Assembly: GCA_963693305.1 (NCBI GenBank)
Contig: OY855909.1
Span: 2,268,501 to 2,332,500, forward strand
Reading direction: 5' to 3'
Length of the DNA: 64,000 nt
Source: Meandrina meandrites
Taxonomy: Eukaryota; Cnidaria; Anthozoa; Scleractinia; Meandrinidae
In this document: piece after piece, positions 11,930 to 20,732 of the stretch
How the letters are laid out: each line of letters starts with the position of its first letter
How positions within the stretch are numbered: the first letter of the stretch is position 1
Position numbers and translations under genes: made by a program
The notes under the pieces: generated by a model
The model's database searches: none
The model's input: the letters and a program-made list of their open reading frames with translations, nothing else
Told to the model about the DNA's origin: nothing

Positions 11930-12480
11930 TATTTCTGGTAGTGATACCAAGTCGTACGTACAAAATTTAGAATGAAATGCTGTAATCTAGACTGTCCACA
12001 GCCCTTTATATTTTCGTATTTTTCTTCTGTTAGCGAACGGCGAAAGCTGTGATCGGGGATTGAATCACGACAAGAGAAAATGACTTTTCTCTCGATCGCG
12101 AGAGACCTGGACGCTAGCGCAAAACGAAAGACGCGACGGGGTAGAAGGCGGGGAAAGAAAAATCTTTTCCCATGCAATAATTCCTACTAAATTATTGGTA
12201 TAAGAAAGATGGTAAAAACATAACAATTGTAAGCCTAATTTGAAGCATTCCTATCTGTATTTTTGAAATAAAATCTACAATAAAAGGTGTACAAAAGGAC
12301 AAGATGAAGTACCTCGTGGGGGAGGGGTCTCGGCTGAAAAGTTCATGTGCTGTTTACTAGCTGAAAATAGGAAATTGGCGTTGGCACTATATCAAGAATT
12401 GATTAGTATACGAATGCTTGTAATCCTGCAAAGTTTGGTGCTTGTATCAAAAATCGCACAATTCAGGAGCTAAGCCGCCG
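11930..12480. other. Rest of the insertion in duplication copy A
   Basis: No gene or clear element terminus seen. Sequence after about 12,480 is again alignable with the copy B upstream region. Confidence 0.4.
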
Positions 12481-13494
12481 GACTAAAATAACATTTGCAG
12501 AGCCAGAAAGCATTCTTGCCGGCAGCGGCGATCCCGGCTCCCTTCGCAATTGTTGCTTGGGGTTCTTAAATTTAACGTTGATTAAATTTGACTACGACAA
12601 ATTTTAACGAGATTTTTTTTTAACGAAATTTAGAGATTTTCGGCCAACTCGCAAAAATGGCTAAAATTAGAAGTCGCTGACAATAGTAATCTTATTTTTT
12701 AGATTCACTGTTTTTTAACTAACAACATAGTGTTGGCAACTATGACTAACAAGTAGTTTTTCGATATTGTTGATGGTGCGTTCACTTTTTGTCCTTTGGA
12801 TCATACACTGCACGCGATCTTGACTGCGCTCTTGGCTCGTCGCTAAATTTATTTGAGCGACAGTTTTGAAATGCAAGCCTGCAATTATTAAAACGCTGCG
12901 ACATTCATAGATTGATAGCTGGTGAATGAGAGATGTTCAAGTTCTTTTTCACAGCCAATCCAGCTGCGTAATTAATTGCCCAGATTTTGAATAAAAGATA
13001 CATTCAGTTGATGAAAAAACACAATGTAGGGATGGGCGTCTTCAGTCATAGCCGATATCCAACGGAAAATAATGATTGACAAGACTTGAAAATAATGACA
13101 TGAAGTATTATTGAGAAAAAATAATATCAGAAACCCGAGGTGAACTCCTTTGAAATAGAATTTCACAAAAATTTCAAATGCTGGGGCATTAAGCCCGTGA
13201 GAATTAAGATTATCTTAATTTGTTACACTAAACAAAATTATATTCACTCCTATATATTATTATAAATTATCTTCCCTGCAATTAAATTTTTTTTATGAAA
13301 GAATTAAGAAGGTCTTTTGACAAAGTGCCCTTGAAAATCCTTAAGATCATCGCTATAAATGAATGACTTTCTTCTTTGTAATAATAGAATAGATGAAAAT
13401 AAGTCATAATCATAATTTCAATCATTTCTTCCTACAGCAAATTAAAAGCAGAATACGCTTTCAAGTTTCACAAGTTGTTTTCACAGAAGTCGCC
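12480..13494 (+). repeat. GPCR 2 upstream region, duplication copy A
   Basis: Parallels 15,420-17,407 upstream of GPCR 3. Shared ordered blocks include GCTTGGGGTTCTTAAAT, CTCGCAAA, GACAATAGTAA, a GTCCTTT.GATC block and AGATTATCTTAATTTGTTAC, ending with TTGAAAATCCTTAAGAT shortly before the receptor gene. It lacks the two insertions found in copy B (15,581-15,904 and 16,511-17,126). Confidence 0.75.
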
Positions 13495-14442
13495 ATGGCT
13501 GTTTGGGAAACTGTTTTCTTCACTGTTTTCAGTTGCTTTTCGTTGGTAGTTGGTAGCTGTGCTAATTTTTTGGTGATTGTTTCGTCTCTGCTGTTTATCT
13601 CTTTTCGAGATATACAAGGGACCAGTTTGTTCCTGGTTAGTTTATCTGTGGCTGATTTTCTAATCTGTGCAGTTTACCAACCACTGCTAGTTATTCGCTT
13701 CAACCATCCCGACCAAAACCAGACTTACCTGGTAATCATGCGGTTCTTTGGTTATAGTTTAATGACGGCTTCGTTGAATGGATTATTGGCTGTGAGCTTC
13801 GATCGCTTTGTGGCCATATATTTACCCTTTAAGTACGTCACCTGGATGAAAGAATCAAATGTTTCACTTCTGATTTTAATTTCATGGCTGGTAGCACTTG
13901 CAATAGGGATATTAAACTTAAGTGACAATGTTGGTGTAACAGTCACTGCTCAGTTGTACACCATCATAGTAATCGTGATTATTCCCATCCTCTATGGCGC
14001 CATTTATAAGGAGGCCAGAAAGCAAGCTCGACGCATCATTGATCAGTCCTTGCCAGCGACGGTGGTGTTTCCAAATCGACACCGCGCGACAGATAATAAA
14101 GCCACCAAAGGAGTAGGACTAGTGTTGATAACAACATTGATATGTTGGCTGCCAGTGATCATGACTCCACTGTTAACAGCAGCCCTCAAGAGCGATGAAG
14201 ACATTTTAAGGGCAGTATTGTGGTTTCTCGCGGCTGCTTGTGTGAACTCTTGCATCAATCCCTTCATCTACTTTTACAAATTCTCGAAATTTCGGCGCAA
14301 CGTGCGAAAGTTATTTCAAAAAATTCGGAAAAGGTGGCGGCAGTTTTTCGGTCAAGATCAACAGGCGCAGCGGCAGAATCAACCCAAAGCGTCTAGATGT
14401 GTTGTTGGGTCGATGGATGTGGCCACAACAGCGAGATCGTGA
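13495..14442 (+). CDS. Class A GPCR, copy 2 (frame-shifted C-tail)
   Basis: Intronless seven-transmembrane receptor, about 315 residues from MAVWET. The frame is open back to a Met at 13393, but the extra 34 residues match nothing in the other copies. Landmarks as in copy 1: SCANFLV, LSVAD, DRF, a TM4 Trp, IIPILYG, CWLP, NPFIY; again no Cys at the TM3 position. The leader found in copies 1 and 3 is lost here (ATG to ATC, in-frame stops, one indel). After helix 8 the tail runs in another frame (RWRQFFGQDQQAQRQNQ) than copies 1 and 3, then returns to the shared C-terminus (SRCV...TTARS), because two deletions of 2 and 25 bp sum to 27. A long intact frame despite this suggests it remains functional. 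A possible acceptor (TTTTCACAG|) 10 bases before ATG hints at a 5' UTR intron. Confidence 0.88.
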   Translation: MAVWETVFFTVFSCFSLVVGSCANFLVIVSSLLFISFRDIQGTSLFLVSLSVADFLICAVYQPLLVIRFNHPDQNQTYLVIMRFFGYSLMTASLNGLLAVSFDRFVAIYLPFKYVTWMKESNVSLLILISWLVALAIGILNLSDNVGVTVTAQLYTIIVIVIIPILYGAIYKEARKQARRIIDQSLPATVVFPNRHRATDNKATKGVGLVLITTLICWLPVIMTPLLTAALKSDEDILRAVLWFLAAACVNSCINPFIYFYKFSKFRRNVRKLFQKIRKRWRQFFGQDQQAQRQNQPKASRCVVGSMDVATTARS

Positions 14443-14709
14443 ACTCATTTTCCACATACCTATCTGTCAAGCAAGTCTCAGATACGACGCTGCAAGCACC
14501 GAACTGTTTGGTAAACTGATTTGAACTTTTAAGTTGTTTTACTTAGTTTTGTTTGTAATGTGTTAAATCAGACTATGCGAAACATACAGCTCATGTATAC
14601 TTGTCTCCCTGAAAATTAATTAATCATTGTGATTAGATTTTAAACGGAGATCAGCGAATAAACTCTTTTAGAAATCGCCAAAATTTTATGTAATTAACTA
14701 ATTTATAAC

Positions 14710-15042
14710 CCCTGGGGGGGGGACTCCCATATGGAAGGGACGGGGATGCTCGTCGGAAATTTTGAATTTAACCCCTAAAAGAGACCAATCTGGGCGTGGC
14801 CGAAGCTAATGCAGATCCCTAAAAGAGACCATATAACGAATCAAAATTCTTTCTTTTTAGTTATTTCTTCGTGTGCAACCCTAAATGAGACCTTGACGGC
14901 TAAAAATAATCACATTTTGTCAAGAAGAATACCCTAAGCGAGACCAAAATCTGAAATTTACACCCCTAAGCGAGACGACGAGCATCCGCGTCCCTTTTAA
15001 ATGGGAGTCCCCCCCCCCCCCCCCCCCCTTCCCCCCGCCGGG
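14710..15042 (+). mobile_element. hAT-like MITE with G-run/C-run termini (copy 1)
   Basis: Flanked by a perfect 8-bp duplication TTTATAAC (14702-14709 and 15043-15050). Long terminal inverted repeats begin with CCCCTGGGGGGGG and end in a long C run; inside are GACTCCCATATGGAAGGGAC and its inverted partner ending AAATGGGAGTC, plus repeated CCTAA(A/G)(A/C)GAGACCA motifs. The 8-bp duplication is typical of hAT transposition. No coding capacity. Confidence 0.85.
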
Positions 15043-15094
15043 TTTATAACAATTCGGCATGTCTGAATCAATCTTTGTATAAAGGCAGCTACGA

Positions 15095-15580
15095 TAGGAC
15101 TTCAGTATCGGTTAGCTGAACGTGCCAACTGAGAAAAAAATAACTCGTTTCTGTTCGTTTAAGGTTACTATTGTAAGCGGCTACTTATTCTAAAGACTTT
15201 TTCTGAGAAAGATTGAGCGAGTTTTCAATTTAGCGATCTTTCGTTTGAAACTTTAAAAAATGAGGGATATCGTGTAAGCCAGTTTTAAAAGACCATATAA
15301 CCAAGATGGAAATAATACTTCGGTAAAAGAACAAACTACTTGCTTGAAATTGAACAAACATTTGTAGTGTTTAAACAAGTCCTCGTGGGAAAGCAGTTTT
15401 GCCCTACATGACGGCGGTGGCGATCCTGGCGCCCTTCTTAATTGCTGCTTGGGGTTCTTAAATTGAACGTAAATTAAATTTGACCCAGACAAGATAAATT
15501 TTAGCGAGTACTAAATTTAGCAATTTTCGTGCAACTCGCAAAATTGCTAAACTTAGTAGCTGCCGACAATAGTAACCTAA
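15095..15580 (+). repeat. Duplicated GPCR upstream block, copy B
   Basis: Homologous to 10590-10985 plus 12,480-12,690. It joins in one piece what copy A has split by a 1.5 kb insertion, so copy B shows the pre-insertion arrangement for that site. Confidence 0.7.
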
Positions 15581-15741
15581 AGGTCTGTTTACACAGGCGA
15601 TTTTTGTCGCGCAACTCAATGCAATTTTTGTCGCGCCGAAGTTGCATCAAGTTTCGAACATGTTCGAAACTTGATGCAACTTCGGCGCGACAAATATTGC
15701 ATCGAGTTGCGCGACACAAATCGCCTGTGTAAACGGGCCTT
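15581..15741. mobile_element. Harbinger-type foldback MITE, first of a tandem pair
   Basis: Almost perfect palindrome: AGG(C/T)(C/T)(C/T)GTTTACACAGGC at one end and its complement at the other, with internal TTTTTGTCGCGC and CGAAGTTGCATCAAGTTTCG arms meeting at GAACATGTTC. Preceded by TAA and followed by TAA (15742-15744), the 3-bp target typical of PIF/Harbinger elements. Absent at the matching site of duplication copy A. Confidence 0.85.
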
Positions 15742-15744
15742 TAA

Positions 15745-15904
15745 AGGCCCGTTTACACAGGCAATTTTTGTCGCGCAATTCGATGCAGTTTTTGTCGCGC
15801 CGAAGTTGCATCAAGTTTCGAACATATTCGAAACTTGATGCAACTTCGGCGCGACAAATATTGCATCGAGTTGCGCGACACAAATCGCCTGTGTAAACGG
15901 GCCT
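15745..15904. mobile_element. Harbinger-type foldback MITE, second of a tandem pair
   Basis: A near-identical sister of the element at 15581-15741, sharing the central TAA with it and followed by TAA at 15905-15907. The two therefore form TAA-element-TAA-element-TAA. The likely route is insertion of the second next to the TAA of the first, or unequal exchange. Confidence 0.85.
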
Positions 15905-16510
15905 TAAAAGGTACATTCGTCTTATGAGTCAGTATCTGGCTTCTTTTTAGATTCACTGTTTTTCAGTGTTGCAGATGGTGCGATCAGTCTCTGTAAAACA
16001 GAGGCTTCAAAAGGCAGTAAAAAATATCAAAACTACAGCAAAATAGCCCTGAACGAACAATAGTTTCTGCAACCCTCAACACCTGCCAATTTTATGTCCT
16101 TTTGATCTTACACGCAATCTCGACTGCCCTCTTGGCTCTTAAAGCATAAGCAGCTAAACGTTTCAAGAATGGTGCACGTACTGTGGTTTGATTTGAGCGA
16201 CAGATTTGGAATACACATAGATTGGAATGAATATGATAAAATAGTTGGTGAATGAGAGATGATTAGAGTGCATTTTAAAGCAAACTTGAACCGCGCGACG
16301 CGTTCTTACATTGATGAATACACAGTGTGCAGATGGGCGTCTTCAGTCAAAGCCGTTTTCAGATGGAAAATAATGATCGACAAGACTTGAAAATAATTAC
16401 ATGAAATATTATTTAGAAAAGAATTATCAGGATCTATCAGGAACCCGTGGTTTAAGTGCAAAAGTAAATTCCTTTCAAATACAATTTCCAGAAAACTTTA
16501 TTAGTTTAAG

Positions 16511-17126
16511 GTGATTCCACTGAAAACGAAGGAGTATTTAGAATTTTCTAAGACTTGGTCCAGTTCATATCTATATTATGAGTATTACAAAAATGCAATA
16601 AAAAATGGGGGTCACCGTGCTCGTTTTTGTGTAACCTGGATGGCTATTATGATAAATATATGACCCACGAGGCTTATATTAGTAACCCTAGAAATCCGAA
16701 TAGTGAACTATCATTTCTAGCAAAAACCATTTCTTGCATTAAAATATCGAAGCAGTTCGACAAAACAGACTTTAATCTTACATAACCAATAAAAGATTTT
16801 GCTGTGTGCGCACGTAAGCAGCACTACCTAAATACGTGCTTTTTAAAGCATTCAAATAAAAATATCTCAAAGTAGAGTATTTAACTTTTCTTTAAATCGC
16901 GATATATTGTAGTCAACCATATGTCAATTAAATTAATGCATTAAAAAATGGGGGTCACCGTGCTCGTTTAGAAGAAAATAACCATTTATTTCTCTGCCGA
17001 GCTTAACCTGAAGGAAATCGCGTAATGCTGTGTGCGCGCGCTTGTGGCACGCGCTTATGCGCGCGCTAAATGACGCGAAAAGTTATGCGCAGCAAGGATG
17101 CGCAATGCAATACAGTGGAATCACCT
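16511..17126. mobile_element. TTAA-flanked MITE (piggyBac-like)
   Basis: Bounded by TTAA tetranucleotides and inverted termini GGTGATTCCACTG / CAGTGGAATCACC. Contains an internal direct repeat AAAAAATGGGGGTCACCGTG near 16,600 and 16,945. The matching position upstream of GPCR 2 (about 13,170) has no insert. TTAA duplication is the hallmark of piggyBac-type insertion; there is no transposase. Confidence 0.8.
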
Positions 17127-17275
17127 TAACTCGATTCTTGGGGCATTTAGCGCTTGAGAAGATTATCTTAATTTGTTACACTAAACAACATTATTTTATT
17201 TCCTCGCACATATATTCAGAGTGGAATTATCTTCCCTGAAATTAATTTGCTTACGAAAGAAGGTGTCCTGACAAA

Positions 17276-18373
17276 GTGTACTTGAAAATCCTTAAGATGA
17301 ACACCATAAATGGAAACCTTCCTTTTTGTGATAATAGAATATATGAAAATAAGAAAAATAATCATATGCTAAGTAAAATGATTTCGGCCTACGGCAAAAG
17401 CAAGAGTATGGCTGTTTGGGAAACTGTTTTCTTCACTGTTTTCAATTGCTTGTCGTTGGTAGTTGGTAGCTGTGCTAATTTCTTGGTGATTGTTTCGTCT
17501 CTGCTGTTTATCTCTTTTCGAGATATACAAGGAACCAGTTTGTTCCTGGTTAGTTTATCTGTGGCTGATTTTCTAATCTGTGCAGTTTACCAACCACTGC
17601 TAGTTATTCGCTTCAACCATCCCGACCAAAACATGACGTACCGGGTAATCATGTGGTTCCTTGGTAATAGTTTAATGACGGCTTCGTTGAATGGATTATT
17701 GGCTGTGAGCTTCGATCGCTTTGTGGCCATATATTTACCCTTTAAGTACATCACCTGGATGAAAGAGACAAATGTTGCACTGCTGATTTCAATTTCATGG
17801 CTGGTAGCACTTGCAATGGGGATATTAAACTTAAGTGATAATTTTGGCGTTAAAGTCATTGCTCACATTTACACCACCATAGTAATCGTGGTTATTCCCA
17901 TCCTCTATGGCGTCATTTATAAAGAGGCCAGAAAGCAAGCTCGACGCATCATTGATCAGTCCTTGCCAGCGACGATGGTGTTTCCAAATCGACACCGCGC
18001 GACAGATAAAGCCACCAAAGGAGTAGGACTAGTGTTGATAACAACATTGATATGTTGGCTGCCAATGATCCTGTCTCCACTGTTAACAGCAGCCCTCAAG
18101 AGCGATGAAGACATTTTAAGGGCGGTATTGTGGTTTCTCACGGCTGCTTGTGTGAACTCTTGCATCAATCCCTTCATCTACTTTTACAAATTCTCGAAAT
18201 TTCGGGGCAACGTTCGAAAGTTATTTAAAAAAATTCAGGGAAATGTTGGTGGCAGTTTTTCGGTCAAGTTCAACAGGCGCAGCGGCAGAATCAACCCGAT
18301 AGCACAAGATCCAAATCAAACCGAAACGTCCAGACGTGTTGCTTGGACGATAGATGAGGCCACGAGATCATGA
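17276..18373 (+). CDS. Class A GPCR, copy 3
   Basis: Intronless seven-transmembrane receptor, 365 residues from the first Met or 321 from the conserved MAVWET at 17408. A middle start at 17297 (MNTINGNLPF) gives a leader resembling copy 1 (MPINGQLPF...DNRIYE). Landmarks: SCANFLV, LSVAD, DRF, a TM4 Trp, VIPILYG, CWLP, NPFIY and a basic helix 8; no Cys at the usual TM3 site and a very short loop 2. The C-tail ends QDPNQTETSRRVAWTIDEATRS like copy 1. Nearly identical to copy 2 through the transmembrane core, so the duplication is recent. Ligand and G-protein coupling cannot be inferred. The 5' and 3' flanks align with those of copy 2. Confidence 0.9.
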   Translation: MYLKILKMNTINGNLPFCDNRIYENKKNNHMLSKMISAYGKSKSMAVWETVFFTVFNCLSLVVGSCANFLVIVSSLLFISFRDIQGTSLFLVSLSVADFLICAVYQPLLVIRFNHPDQNMTYRVIMWFLGNSLMTASLNGLLAVSFDRFVAIYLPFKYITWMKETNVALLISISWLVALAMGILNLSDNFGVKVIAHIYTTIVIVVIPILYGVIYKEARKQARRIIDQSLPATMVFPNRHRATDKATKGVGLVLITTLICWLPMILSPLLTAALKSDEDILRAVLWFLTAACVNSCINPFIYFYKFSKFRGNVRKLFKKIQGNVGGSFSVKFNRRSGRINPIAQDPNQTETSRRVAWTIDEATRS

Positions 18374-19561
18374 ACTCATTTTTCACATACCTTGTTAAAG
18401 AACCTTATCATGATTCTTTGCAACTATTATCCTCCAAACTATCTGTCAAGCAAGCCTCAGATACCACGCTGCAAGTGCGGAAAACTGTTTTGTAAAATGA
18501 TTTGAACATTTAACGTAAGTTTTGTTTGTGTTTGTTTATTAAATGCGTTAAAACCAGACTATGCGAAACATACAGTTCTATATGATATTCTGGTCATTTA
18601 TTATACTTGCCAATTGTATACTTGTGTCCCTGAAAAGTAACTATTAATCATATTTGTGAGATTTTGGAGATCAGCAAATAAACTCTTTAAGACATCGCGA
18701 AAATGTCATGTAATTAACGAATTTATTTCATAACAAATCGGCTTGTGATTTTCGTCTGAGTTAAATAGATTTTCTGATCGTCAAGCCGCGGTTTTTTTTC
18801 ATTTTCCATAAATTTGGCTGACATTTATTTCTTGTTCAGTAAGATGCAGAGGAAAAAGACAGTAAGTTTTCACTGAATGCATAATGAAGAGAGGCCAGGT
18901 GTTTTTTGCAATGACAAGAAATAAAGACATGAAGAAACGTTATGTTAATTTTTGAATGATATTCCGCCACTTGATAAGCCACGCTTTCTGATCTTGTGTA
19001 TTTTTTTTGGCAATATTGACGATGAACGCCGATTTCAGCAGCAAAATAGCTAGGGTCGAGCAAATTTCGCCAAGTCAGATTGTTAATTAATTGAAATTTG
19101 TCGTAAAAATGTTCTATACTGAACGGTGTAATTCATTAGCACGCTGGCAAAGGAAACCCATTGCTGATCAACTCTGGGATAATTTTATAATGTGTATCAC
19201 CAAAGAGTAATCCCACCTGGCGGCTCCGTTAAGTTGTTGGGAAAAATCTTCCAAATATATATAAAAAAAGCGGCCTTCGAGTGCTACAGAGTCACCAAAA
19301 TAGTTAAAAATTGAAATAGGATTAAGCGTGTATGCGATGAGTTTTGCTCTGAACCCTGGTAAGATTAATTTTCCTGAATTGAAAAAAAATCCTTTTATCA
19401 CGAAAGTTTAATTGGTTATAATCGAAAGTGTCCGACGCGGCTTTTGTGAAAAATTTAGTGCCACAGTAATTTTGTTCCCTTACTGAGGACGATTTTCTGA
19501 ACAGACGTAGTTTTGAAAATTGGATCTTTAAATTGGAGATTCAATTTTAAAACATCAGGAC
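18374..19561. other. Downstream flank of GPCR 3
   Basis: The first 350 bases are homologous to the 3' flank of GPCR 2 (shared CAGACTATGCGAAACATACAG and GATCAGC(G/A)AATAAACTCTTT). The latter contains AATAAA in both copies and is a plausible poly(A) signal. The remainder shows nothing identifiable. Confidence 0.6.
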
Positions 19562-19970
19562 CCCCCGGGGGGGGGGGGGTGGACTCTCATGTGAAAGGGA
19601 ATGGGATGCTCGTCGTCTCGCTTAGGGGTGTAAATTTTCTCGCTTAGGGTGTTCTGGGCAAAATATTATTATTTTTAGCCGTCAAGGTCTCGTTTAGGGT
19701 TACACACGAAGAAATAACAAAAAAGAAAGAATTTTGATTCGTTATATTTGCGCGATTCATACAAATAAGGTTTTCCACACCATTAATATCTTAACATTGT
19801 AACAAAATGTCTTTGTCTATTGTTTCACAAGAGTGTATTTTAAATTGGTCTCTTTTAGGGGTTTGCATAAGCTTCGGCCATGCCCAGATTGGTCTCATTT
19901 AGGGGTTAAATTCAAAATTTCCGACGAGCATCCCCGTCCCTTCCATATGGGAGTCCCCCTCCCCCCCGGG
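19562..19970 (-). mobile_element. hAT-like MITE with G-run/C-run termini (copy 2, inverted)
   Basis: Same family as 14710-15042 in opposite orientation, flanked by a perfect 8-bp duplication ATCAGGAC (19554-19561 and 19971-19978). It starts CCCCCGGGGG and ends CCCCCCCGGG. It has roughly 80 bp of extra central sequence (near 19,745-19,850) relative to copy 1. No coding capacity. Confidence 0.88.
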
Positions 19971-20732
19971 ATCAGGACCCATAAACGGAGAGTAAACCGA
20001 GAATGATTGAGTGCATGAATAAACCGAAAAAGAGCGCTCTAAGCCCAGTCAAAATTCTCCTGACGGCTTTTACAACAGTTTCCGGAATGACCACCCAGGG
20101 CCCGATTGCATTTAAGTGCCGGGATTTTCTCCAACCATTCCCTGTGTTCCAGCAGGTCTTCTTGCACACAATTGTGAATTAATCAGCCGAAGGTGGATGA
20201 AAGAGTATGGAAAACACAACGTCGGTGAGAAAAAATACTTGGGAACACAGTCAACACAGAGAACGTTCTTGACAGTTGCACAACATCACACTTAATCTCA
20301 AGTCCCAGGTTTCTCAGTGTTGTTTAGATTAGTTTCTGTCTAACAGCACTTCAATGAACGTGGGGCACAAACACTGCCCCTATATTGCTTTAGAAGGCCT
20401 CTGAAATTAGGGGTTCGCATGAGGTACTGTTGTATTCAATTTCGGACCGTTTCGGCTCTTCACAGGAGATTCTGCGCTCAAGAAATACTGCATTCGAAAG
20501 CTGGCTTGGCCGAGTGATGCCTGGACGCTGTTTCCCCTGGTTAATAAATACCAATCAAATGATCGAAGACTTCACCCGCACTTGTAAAACAAAACCGCCA
20601 TTGGCCCTGTCACGTTTCAGGTTGACATACGCCGTTAGCGTGTGACATACCAAGCACTTTAGGCTCATTTTGTGTACATCCTGAGTCGACAGTCAAGTGG
20701 TGACAATTCGAGTAGTGAAATACGTTGGCAAG

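Noticed and set aside
20430..20645. 71-codon frame just upstream of the lectin gene
   Set aside because: No recognisable domain and no splice support; the signal-peptide exon starting at 20733 is independent of it.
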